Positions 1-9,170 of a stretch of 64,000 nucleotides of DNA are shown here, piece by piece. The position numbers and the translations under genes were made by a program. The notes under the pieces were generated by a model. It was not told where the DNA came from. It saw only the letters and a list, made by a program, of their open reading frames with translations, and made no database searches. The DNA comes from Polytrichum commune (lineage: Eukaryota > Streptophyta > Polytrichopsida > Polytrichales > Polytrichaceae): the NCBI GenBank assembly GCA_950295325.1, contig OX485805.1, positions 3,038,501 through 3,102,500 of the forward strand. The letters run 5' to 3'. The stretch's first letter is position 1; each line of letters opens with the position of its first letter.

Positions 1-336
1 ATTTCAATGAATTATTATTCACGTGGGTCCTCACACATGATAAAATAAAATAAATCCACGGTTGTGAGCGTTTGGAGTGTCATGGTCTCATGGTTTTGTG
101 TTAAGCCTATCTCCAAGAGGTGGTTTTGGAAAATAGTCCAAGTGACTATGAAACCATGATCCATTTGATGCCATGTAGGGATCCATGTAGACTTTATATC
201 CATTTTACATTCACATACTCCATTGGTCCTTCAAGTGTAGTGTGAAGCGAACTTGGACCTGCTCTGCCTTTTCCACCAATGAGAGTGCTTGAAGTGCAAT
301 GGTCACGGGCTCTCAGTCTCATGTGTGAAGTGGCCC
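1..336 (-). mobile_element. Tourist-like MITE, copy A (cut by window start)
   Basis: This copy ends with the terminal repeat GTGTGAAGTGGCCC at 323-336, followed by TAA at 337-339. Read on the minus strand it follows copies B (2603-3113) and C (38274-38775) throughout. The other end lies outside the window. A GGGCC terminus with a TAA target site is typical of PIF/Harbinger-derived Tourist MITEs. No coding capacity is seen. Confidence 0.8.
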
Positions 337-386
337 TAAGTTGCACTGCACCGTTTAGGGTATTTAGTGTCAAAGGGCCTAAAATG

Positions 387-778
387 CACTAAATATCATA
401 TTTAGTGTCACCAATTATGGTTGTCTTGCTCAATACTAAAATTGGAAACTGCGGTGTAGTGTCACAAACACTAGATGTTCACCCAACAATATTTGTCATT
501 CCTTGTAAATTTTTTTGGGGCATACTAGATTTACAATGTTGCAAGTATTGTCACTTACTAAGTGATTTTTCATCCAGATTACAATCATCCATGACAATAT
601 TTCATCACAGATTTGTAAGGATGCAAATATTACCAAACTTTGTTTCAATAGTTGACATTTGGATGAACTGAAAGTAAGTTGGGATGTCAATATTTATAAA
701 CTTATTCATAGAAAGTGTCACAAAAAAGTTATCGTAGTGGCAGGAAATGCCATATGACACTAAATAGCATATTTAGTG
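387..778 (+). mobile_element. Short CACTA-ended non-autonomous element, copy 1
   Basis: Both ends carry a near-palindrome starting CACTAAATA and ending TATTTAGTG (387-407 and about 758-778). The interior matches 29063-29438 in reverse orientation, and its first part resembles an arm of the foldback at 22083-22668 (shared TTGCTCAA..ACTAA segment). CACTA termini suggest a CMC/En-Spm-derived MITE, but no clear 3-bp target duplication was found. No protein is encoded. Confidence 0.6.
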
Positions 779-1217
779 TAGATGCCAAGAGGTCTCAAAG
801 TGTCAAGTTCGGTCATTGTCAATTTGATACTATTCGTCAACATAAGTAACTTTTTGAAGCAAAAAAAAATTCACATTATGATATTTAATATAGCAAATTT
901 GGATACTTGAAATGATCGTTTTGCATTTTAACTTTTAACATTCAAAGGGAAGATACTAATTACCTTCAATGATGTAGATCTTTGAAGGCTTAGGGGATCA
1001 ACGAAATCCAAATGGATGAAAAATCCACATGACCTCCCTACATGGTAAAAAAGTGGATAATGTTTTATCATCTACTAGATATTGCATAAGGTCCATAGAA
1101 AAGGAGGTTGGGTCTAACACAAGTGAACTTGAGACCCGGTGTGAACTAGCCCTTGGAGTCTTGCTCCGCTTCAACTCCAAAGCGTGTTCCTGCTGAAGTT
1201 GAGAAAGGGTGGCACTA

Positions 1218-1637
1218 AGGTAGAAATACCATAACCCGTGAAAATAAGGTGATTCGCATTGAAGATCTGGTCTTACAATCACGAGATAATTTTCCAAGAT
1301 AGACGAGAAGGTTTCATGAAGAATGCAAGTTGTTTCATATTTTTCTGCCCTATACAAATAATGCTACAATCTTTCAAAGTGGAAAGTTATGAAACCCCCT
1401 ACTCATTCACTAGATTCTCCCTACACCGAACACGGTACTCCGCATTTCCATACAGAACATCACCTAAACCAGTTACCTCATGAGTACATTAACACTTGAC
1501 TCCCATTGGCTACACTAAGTGTACACGCATTGAAGTTGCGGCCTCGCCATGATCGGTTTAGAAATGACACTTCACTATTATGACAGCGGTCTAGTGCACG
1601 GGTAGAGGGTGGTTAAGTGGTTTGGATATTTCAACCC
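1218..1637 (+). mobile_element. TA-flanked ~420-bp MITE, copy 1
   Basis: The terminal inverted repeats are AGGTAGAAATACCATAACC on the left and a degraded GGATATTTCAACCC on the right. TA flanks both ends (1216-1217 and 1638-1639). The functional kinesin exon has the uninterrupted site at 10058-10059 (GGCAC-TA-TGCTTCTCC), so TA is the duplicated target. Family members are 3515-3941, 34590-35015 and 37289-37698. TA duplication suggests Tc1/mariner mobilisation. Small open frames inside are shadows. Confidence 0.9.
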
Positions 1638-1939
1638 TATGTTTCTCCTCTGGCCTCGAATTATAATTCTTGCTTTGCCCTCTCCAACTCCATTTCCAGT
1701 AGCTAAATTGTCTGTCGCAAGTCTCTCAGTGTTCATTTTTTTTTTTTGAGACTGAAGGCCAAACAGCCAGCGCCAAAATGGATACCACAAAAGAAAAAAC
1801 ACGGTGTTCATTCTGATGTAACTCTCTCTGTGGAAACTCCTGCTCACTTACTGGATCAGTTTGAACACCATATTCCACATTGTGATGCCATTAAAAATAG
1901 AATGTTCTCATTGTGTATTCTCATTTTTGTATTTAAATC

Positions 1940-2525
1940 TACAACCATGTGGAAAGCGTCATGAGGACAACCCACCAGCTTCAAAATATCACATTTGTAT
2001 ATTCAAAGAGGTTTTCCTTGCTAAAGAGTGGAATTATTTCCGTCTTACGCAGAAGAAACTAGACTACCTCCATCTGGAGGAATTTCTCAAATATGAATGT
2101 GAATTGTACTTGAAGCAACCATTGACATCACCACAACGCAAGATCGTTGCCGCTCACTACGCCTTGAGTCATAGACTTGCCATTGAAACTGGACGGAGGT
2201 CAACCATATATCCCTATCTCTAGAGATAATGGATTATGCCACTTTTGTTCTTGTGATGCACTTCAAACGAGGCACACTTTGTGTTGGAGTGTCCCCTTTA
2301 TAACTCCATTACAGATAAGTTTCAATCACTACTTTGAGAAGGTAGTGTTAGGGAGCATCAAGTCTTTCTTTTAATTGGACCAACAAGTTGATGATATCAG
2401 CCTCTACCTCACGGAGGCCACTTGACTCCGCCACTCTTAGGGAAATAGTTGGTTTGACACCACCTTCATGTTTCTTGTGTCCCATGAGCCTTCCGGCTTC
2501 CCGGACTCTAAAAGCAATTTCAATT
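1940..2525 (+). pseudogene. LINE retrotransposon 3' tail fragment
   Basis: Translation around 1995-2440, with frameshifts and stops, gives the same protein tail as 7526-8170 (+) and 25340-25870 (-). It includes a D-Y-L-H..E-F-L-K-Y-E-C-E-L-Y segment, H-R-L-A-I-E-T-G, and a zinc-knuckle-like C-H-F-C stretch ending near a degraded E-C-P equivalent. That arrangement is usual at the C terminus of plant non-LTR element ORF2. The fragment lies inside the duplicated kinesin intron and is absent from the other two kinesin copies, so it is a 5'-truncated insertion. Exact ends and target duplication are unclear. Confidence 0.65.
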
Positions 2526-2602
2526 CATTGAGGAGATTGATTCATGTAGCATCAAAGTACTTCATGAATAAGCCCATAGTGCTTAAAGATTTCACAAACT
2601 AA

Positions 2603-3113
2603 GGGCCACTTCACACACGAGACTGAGAGCCCATGACCAATAGTACACTTCAAGCACTCTCATTGGTGGGAAAAGGCAGAGCCGGTCCAAGTTCGCTTCA
2701 CACTACGCTTGAGGGACCAACGGAGTATGTGAATGCAAGATGGATGTAAAACCTACATGGATTCCTACATGACATCAAATGGATCATGGTTTCATGATCA
2801 CTTGGACTACTTTCAAAAACCACCTCTTGGAGGTAGGCCTAACACAAAACAAAGAGACCTACGGCACTCCGAATGCTCACAACCGTGGATTTATTCTACT
2901 TTATCATGCATGAAGATCCGCACGAATAAAAATTCATTGAAATAGCATTTGGTTGAAGACCCCGGTCACATATGACTTCACACTACACTTGACTCAGAGT
3001 CCACAACCACACTACATGATTCTAGAAGTGTGTTGGGACAGCCTTTCGACACTTTTCTTTTAGGCTCTCACAACTTCATGGTCACGGCTCTTGGCTCGTG
3101 TGTGAAGTGGCCC
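2603..3113 (+). mobile_element. Tourist-like MITE, copy B (complete, 511 bp)
   Basis: The element begins GGGCCACTTCACACACGAG and ends with the inverse (CTCGTGTGTGAAGTGGCCC). It is flanked by TAA at 2600-2602 and 3114-3116. The second kinesin fragment has the same intron site without the element (TTA at about 42664-42666 on the plus strand), confirming a 3-bp TAA duplication. TIR and target size fit PIF/Harbinger-derived Tourist MITEs. It is non-coding. Confidence 0.92.
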
Positions 3114-3289
3114 TAATATCTTAAAGAAAGAAACCTTTCAAAAGTCATGTTCAAAATAAAATAAAAACAAAACCTTCCACAGTTACACCAATCATTGCTG
3201 CATGTTTTGAAAGCAAAGAAGAAATCACCACCACCAGCACCCAGCAGGGTGGCCAACCCCACTCAAATGTCGGCGACCAAGAAACCAAA

Positions 3290-4140
3290 CTGTGACGATC
3301 ATCGTTTCGAGAGTAACGTAATCGTCATCGTCTGCAACAGAGCGAGCAGTGGGAATGAATGTTCATATCATCATCATCATCATCATCATCGTGAGTCCAT
3401 GCGAGACTGCATGCTGTGGTCTGCCAAAGGTGATAGAATGATGGTGTCAGTGCATTCTTGTCTGCAGCAATCGCAGTTTCATGTGTGCAGGGATCAATGT
3501 TTCATGAAGAATTGAGGTAGAAATACCATAACCTGTGTGAAAAATAAGGCGATTCGCATTGAAGATCTGGTCTGACAATCATGAGGTAATCTTCCAAGAT
3601 AGACGAGAAGGATTCATGAAGAATGCAAGTTGTTTCATTATTTTTCTGCCCTATACAAAAAGAATGCTACAATTTTTCAAAGTGGGAAGTTGTCCAACCC
3701 CCTACTCGTTCACTAGATTCTCCCTACACCGAACACGGTAATCCACATTTCCATACAGAGCATCGCCTAGATCGGTTACCTCATGAGTACATTAACACTT
3801 GACTTCCATTAGCTACACTAAGTGTACACGCATTGAAATTGTTGTCGAAGCATGATCGGTTTTAGAAACGGCACTTCACCATTATGACGGCAGTCTAGGG
3901 CATGATTAGAAGGTGGATAACGGGCTATGGTATTTCTACCTTAGAGCTTACTCCAAACTTCAGTTCAGAATTGAGCCCAGTCTTCATGCCTGCCCACCTG
4001 CCTGCACGTTAACGCTCCACTCATTAACAAAAATTCAAAAACCTCTGACCAGTGCTTGTGATGTCCATCATTTCCTTCCCAAACTTCGCTTCACTTCTAC
4101 GAAAACTCCTTCCCTCCCACAAGATTCGGTGTTGAAATGA
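3290..4140 (-). repeat. Duplicated non-coding segment, inverse copy of 34030-34400
   Basis: Once the MITE at 3515-3941 is removed, the minus strand of 3400-3514 plus 3942-4140 aligns with 34030-34400 on the plus strand. Shared landmarks include GGAGGGAAG, GATGGACA, GTGCAGGCAGG, TTTGGAGTAA and AGAATGCACTG. What it originally encoded is not recognised. A short (ATC)n run lies at about 3367-3390. Open frames here are broken between the two copies, so coding is unlikely. Confidence 0.7.
3515..3941 (+). mobile_element. TA-flanked ~420-bp MITE, copy 2
   Basis: Full-length family member starting AGGTAGAAATACCATAACC and ending GGTATTTCTACCT. TA lies on the right (3942-3943) and a mutated TG on the left (3513-3514). 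The paralogous segment near 34255-34275 lacks the element and shows a single TA at the equivalent place, an independent empty site. It is 427 bp and non-coding. Confidence 0.9.
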
Positions 4141-4194
4141 CACAAATTAATCATCTCCGGGTCGGTTCCTTCATTCAACATAAAAACTCGACCG

Positions 4195-4480
4195 CTATAC
4201 ATTTTGTGGCTGACTCAACTCCAAGTGACTTAGACTAGATTGATGTGGGGGTCTTTGAAGCTAATTTCATTGTCAAATCGATAGAATTCATAACAGGATT
4301 TCAAACTGCATATGAATCAAGGCGGCTTTTTATGTTGGGATGAATGAGAGGTATACTTGTATGCGATTCTCCCTTGTTGTCTTTTTACAATTTTCACACC
4401 ACTTATGACGTTAACATAGGCATACCAAAAACCGATACTATGTGGGTGTGGGTGTATTCCATTGTCGTACATTTGAAGCT
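4195..4480 (-). repeat. Dispersed repeat family D, copy 1
   Basis: The minus strand matches 33180-33440 on the plus strand over nearly the whole interval, including the T-T-T-T-A-T-G-T-T-G-G near-palindrome and ACTATGTGGGTGTG. A third, more diverged copy is at about 55398-55530. Ends and superfamily are not defined. Confidence 0.6.
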
Positions 4481-5369
4481 ATCATTTTTTGAAGAAACCG
4501 TTATACGATCTATGGCTTCATCAATTGTTTGTATACGAGTTCGCAACAAGTATGAAAGACAAATGCTACTTGGTCTATACTGGAGTACCTTTACCATTTC
4601 GGCACTGATTAAACTAGTGCAAGGAAAACCGATTTTTTCGGAAATTGTATTCTAGAAATCTCGAAAAACTAATATGGAAATTTTGGATTATTTCGTTTAA
4701 ATCCCGGATTGCTGAGTCTCAAAACACAAATCATAATCATTGTTCGGCTATAAATAGCCGAAGCGGTGAAGGTACTACGGTATTCATATTGAAAGTGTAT
4801 ATTGAACACACTTATTTCAAAGAGGAAGTCAGATTACATGGTCATCCGTGGCAATGACATTAACATACACTGTTACGTATTTGAATCTAGGTCACTTATA
4901 CAAGTCCATATACCTCAAAGTTTTTTTTACACATATTCTTTCTCCAATTAGAAGGATGCAATTGAGAAATAGGTTATTTGAGGTGCTTCAGGCTTTTGAC
5001 ACTTTCAGGTTAAAATAGCAATATATTGACTTTGTCCTTCCTACATCCCTTTAGCTCCTTAGCAGCTCAACCTATCTTTTCTATAAATTATTAAAATTTT
5101 AGAAAAATATTTTATTTATTGAGAGGCCCGGCGAAACTTGCATATGGTGTTAAACTCTAGTCACTCAAACAATACTCACATATTGGCTTTCAAAAAGTAT
5201 TGCATGATGACTCAACATAAGAATCGATCTTACCTAGAGCTTAGACAAAAGGATCTATATCTTCTACTCAAAGTGACCTAAAATTATTTTGGAAGAGCTT
5301 TGAAGGAAAATATGATTTGACCATGAGAAGCAATAAATTATTGCACAAAACTATACACCACAAGACAAA
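4481..5369. other. AT-rich spacer, no gene recognised
   Basis: Only short open frames without recognisable protein features are present. No splice-consistent coding chain, RNA gene or clear terminal repeats were seen. Confidence 0.5.
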
Positions 5370-6174
5370 GTATCAATGGTCATTTTGTTGCAAACATTCA
5401 ACTTCCTAATGTTTTTTTATAGGGGTACCACCTCATTACAGCAGGTTGTAAAAGCCATGTACACTATAGTATATGCAAAAGTTCGAATAAATGGCAACAC
5501 ACATGGTGAAGTAATGTCCATCATTGGTGTTAAATATGGGTGTGCCCTCGCCCACACTACTATTCCGCATGTACATTGATGAACTTGACACACATTTGGA
5601 CAAGATTAACGAGGATTTTCTATATTTTTTTAACATAGTGGTTGTCATTCTTAATGCTGACAATGTTGTTTTACTCTCTAAATCAAGAGCATGCCTAGAA
5701 AGGATTTGAACGAGCTATATGAGTTTTGCACTTTTTTTAGCATTGAAGTCAATTTAAGACTATAATCATGATATTTGGCCTTACCAAAAGGGAATTAAAC
5801 CAAGAGGCACTTTACCTAGACAAGGACCAAATTAAGATCACCCATGAATACAAATACCTTGCGATTGATTTTTATTCACATGGTTACTTTCAGCCATCTA
5901 GTAAAGGGCGTAGAATTGCAGGTATGAAAGCCTTGATGGACACTTAGAAAATAAAAAGAAATAGTTGGAGTCACAAGTTGGGAACTCAAATCCCATCTAT
6001 TCAAGGCTTTGGTGCTACCTACTTTCAAGTATCCATGGCACCAAAATTTAGGGAGGCGACTTGAAAATTCTCATTGGAAGGTTATCAAGAAGGGCATGTC
6101 AAAGCGCATTCTTCGACTACCTATCAAATTTTGCTAACCGAATTTGAAGAACTTCCCATATGCTCTCATGCTTA
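5370..6174 (+). pseudogene. LINE ORF2 fragment: reverse transcriptase region
   Basis: Conceptual translation with frameshifts reads like the palm region of a plant non-LTR reverse transcriptase. It has Y-A-K-V-R-I-N-G, a degraded G-V-K-Y-G-C-A-L stretch (normally G-x-R-Q-G-C-P-L), Y-I-D-E-L (5572-5586), and N-A-D-N-V-V-L-L-S near 5651, where active elements have an aspartate pair (F/Y-A-D-D). The second catalytic aspartate is therefore lost. The reading continues through I-M-I-F-G-L-T-K to a later region that is cut by the pogo-like element at 6175 and resumes at 7526. It is clearly dead. Confidence 0.75.
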
Positions 6175-7524
6175 CAGTCTAACCTCGTTAATATGACACT
6201 CGTTTATATGACACCCTCGATATTACGACACATTTTCATGCGACCGAACATTTTAGTTCAAAACTCCCTCTTTTATATGACTACGACACTCGATAATATG
6301 ACATTTAGAATATCCGTTTTATCATGTTAAAGAGGTAATTAATGATAAAATTCCTTTCATTTATGTTATGTACATCTAAAATACATCCATTTCACTTGGG
6401 AACTACTTGGGAACTTCACTTATCATTTGGGAACTTAATGATAATTAGGGTTACTAGTGTAGAATGGACTTGGTTAGGGCTAGAGTGGCCTCCTTCCTAT
6501 TTATTTGCTAGGTTATGAGTTTTAAGATGTTTACAACATGGATGAGACCAGTTTGTATTTTAAAGCACATCCTAATAAAACATTAGCACAAGGGAAGGTG
6601 AAGGGTCGGAAGTTACATAAGGAATGTGTAACACTTGCTCTTGTTGTTAATTCAACTGGGACTAATAAGTTAAAGTTGCTAGTGAATTATACGTTTAAGC
6701 AACCATGATGTTTTGGAAGGTGGCAACCTCATGAGTATGTTCGGTGGCACTCAAATAACACAACTTGGATGAAGGGGGATATATTTGAAGCTTGGACAAA
6801 TGGTCAAGAATTGTTGGAGGATGGTGCGTATATTACCTGCAACATGGAATCTTGATTTTGCCCTAGTTGATGAAAGGGAGAAGAATAGAATGCAAGAAGA
6901 ATATGATGAACTTGGTGCTCTGATTTCAAAGTTGCGATTGTGTGATGATGAGATGTCAATTGAGACTTACATTCAGATGGAAGGGGAAGAGAATACTGAG
7001 CTAGAATTAACTACTGATGAGTTGGTGGATGTTGCTTTGGGAATCAATTATGCACAAGGCTTTGATCTTAACATTCATCTACATTCAATAGATGTGGATG
7101 ATGTTGCTCCACCTACAATAAAGCTTAGCGATGCTAAATGTCATGCATCATTGTCTAATTTCATCAAACAACTCTTTATATTTTGGTGTTAATGAGATTA
7201 TTAATTTTCAAAAGCTAGTAGGGAATTTAGGTAAGATGACAATTGCTAACATGGGTAGGCAACACCACAGATCTTTGAACTCCTATTTCAAGAATTCTTG
7301 AGAATATTTGTATTTGTTTGGAGTTATGAGTTATTATTTCATACAATCTATATTGCTTAAACTCGTTGTACATATTTTAAAGCACATTATGCTTATGTTT
7401 TTGTTTCCCCTCGATAGTATGACAACTTTACGCCATTTGTCTTAGTAATGAGAAGACGACACCTCGATAATACGACATTTTTTGTGTTTCCCAAACGTGT
7501 CATACTAAAGAGGGAGAACAATAC
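6175..7524 (+). mobile_element. pogo/Tigger-like (Tc1/mariner) DNA transposon remnant inside the LINE
   Basis: The left end starts CAGTCTAACCTCGTTAATA after TA (6173-6174). Subterminal repeats of TATGACAC or TACGACA type occur at 6200-6300 and 7415-7510. The right end is degraded (TGTCATACTAAAGAGGGAG) and placed only to within a few bases. From 6538 the translation begins M-D-E-T-S-L-Y-F and continues through G-T-N-K-L-K-L-L-V to W-M-K-G-D-I-F-E-A-W, the DDE/CENP-B-type nuclease region with its first catalytic Asp in M-D-E-T. A stop follows K-Q-P. The C-terminal acidic stretch with L-T-T-D-E-L-V-D-V-A-L is in the frame starting at 6785. The middle of the catalytic core appears deleted, so it is non-autonomous. 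Confidence 0.8.
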
Positions 7525-7525
7525 T

Positions 7526-8175
7526 ATGGGCTTTCAACAACGGCTCGCCCACCTATCCAAACAAGGATTTAATGCTTGGCACAAATTGACAACCATTAGG
7601 AAGACATTGTGGGGTCTATCTCATTGGGAAACTCATGACAAACCAACCGCATCAAAAACAACATAAAATGATATCATGGAGGCTTTTCTTGCAACATAGT
7701 GGAACTCTCTACATATCTAAGGGAAGACACTAGATTACCTCCACTCTAAAGATTTTCTCAAATACAAATGTGAATTGTACTGACTCCACTGACTCCACCA
7801 CCACGCAAGAACATTGCTGCCTACCACACCTCGAACCATAGACTTGCTATTGAAATTGGACAATGGACAATTATCTATATCACTAGAGATACTAGACTAT
7901 GCCACTTTTGCTCCTCTAATGCAATTAAAAATGAGGCACATTTGTGTTGGAATATCTCTTATTTAACCCCGTTAGTGATAAGTTTCCATCACTATTGGAG
8001 AACATAGTTCACATTCTAAGGAGCTTCAAGTCTTTCTTTCAACTAGACCATCAAGTTGACATTATTAACCTCTATCTCAGAGGCTACTGCACTTCGCCAC
8101 TCTAGAGAATTAGCTAGTTCGAAACCGTCCTGACATACTTCAATCCCACTTGCCTTTTCGACTTCCCGGACTTCA
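7526..8175 (+). pseudogene. LINE ORF2 fragment: C-terminal part after the pogo insertion
   Basis: This continues the LINE interrupted at 6174. It reads M-G-F-Q-Q-R-L-A-H-L-S-K-Q-G-F-N-A-W-H, then the D-Y-L-H-S-K-D-F-L-K-Y-K-C-E-L-Y segment and a C-H-F-C...N-E-A-H-L-C-W zinc-knuckle-like end. It matches 1940-2525 and the minus strand of 25340-25870. Several stops and frameshifts are visible. No poly(A) tail or target duplication could be fixed at its 3' end near 8170. Confidence 0.7.
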
Positions 8176-9170
8176 AAATCAACTTCGTCTCATTGATGTC
8201 TGATTTTTTTTTAAATGAGGGAACTCAATTCTTCTCCAAGTTCTCAGATCTTTAATTTATCAAACAGTCCACAACATTGAATACTTTTCCAACCTATTGA
8301 CAGAAGTTGATTAAATCACCCGTGACTTATGTTCACATAGATGCATGAGAAGTCTCCAGACACTACAAGCTCATGTAGTTTCTGGTGACTTTGCATGTAA
8401 TCTGGTAATTTCGCATGTATTTTGGCAATTTCCAACACCCAGGGCAAGTTGGTGAACAAGCCTTAGACGCGCAAGAGAAAGTGACAACATGGTGAATATG
8501 TGTATATATATATATCGATAGGCTTATGAACAGTTTGCAAGGGGGTCAAGAGTCCCCCAGCTATATGAAGAATTGATTACTGTTATGATACATAGGTACC
8601 ACATTGTGGTCTAACCTCCAGATGACCACAAGCATGGCAGGAGGGCGAAGTCGATAAACTAAACCTACGAGCAATCGCCTCATCGTGAGTCATCCTTGGA
8701 TGATACTTCTCCCTCGAACCTGTAAATCTCAAAATTGGCACGCCGCCGCACGAGATGATGTAGGACTGGCCCTCAATGTCGTAATTGGTTCAGAGAGGGG
8801 AGATGAATTTATGAGGAAACATAAATCAACCATGGGATTGGCGACGGGAAAATCCAGGCTGGGGACACCCACGACAGCATTTTGTCAAGAACAATTTTGT
8901 AGTCATATACGGCCGCGTGTATTAACAGTAATTGAAGTCTTCAAACTCAGCGTTGTATGACCTCTCACTGCTTAAGAGCACCTACAAAAGAAATGAAGAC
9001 TGACTCAATAACATGGCAACACACACATAACCTTTTGGCACACTCACAACACCTGGCTTCTCATTTATTGCAGGATCGTCATCATAACATTGTTATGCAG
9101 ATGAATCAGATGACTCCCTTCGATGTTGGTGGACCTACGTGTAAAATAACAAGACGCACATAAATCAAAT
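8176..9170. other. Spacer downstream of the kinesin, probably including its 3' UTR
   Basis: No protein is recognised. Because the kinesin is transcribed leftwards, its 3' UTR should lie just left of 9171. A short (TA)n run lies at about 8505-8515. Open frames of 60-90 codons here show no domain features. Confidence 0.4.

Larger units (their letters stand above)
1155..3290 (-). pseudogene. Fragment of the kinesin-8 gene, duplicated and broken by three insertions
   Basis: The segments 1155-1217, 1638-1940, 2526-2600 and 3117-3290 align in order with the functional kinesin between about 10000 and 10990. They cover part of the last exon (the Q-Q-E-H-A-L-E-L coiled-coil stretch and the E-Q-E-F-P-E-R stretch) and the intron before it; much of the exon-8 region is missing. 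Intron sequence is kept, so this is a DNA-level duplicate and not a processed copy. A MITE (1218-1637), a LINE tail (about 1940-2525) and a Tourist-like MITE (2603-3113) interrupt it. The left junction near 1155 abuts sequence resembling a GGGCC-type transposon end. It cannot encode a motor protein. Confidence 0.8.

Noticed and set aside
998-1357. 119-codon minus-strand open frame with a coiled-coil-like stretch
   Set aside because: It runs from the MITE into the kinesin fragment; the recognisable part is the duplicated exon, not a gene.
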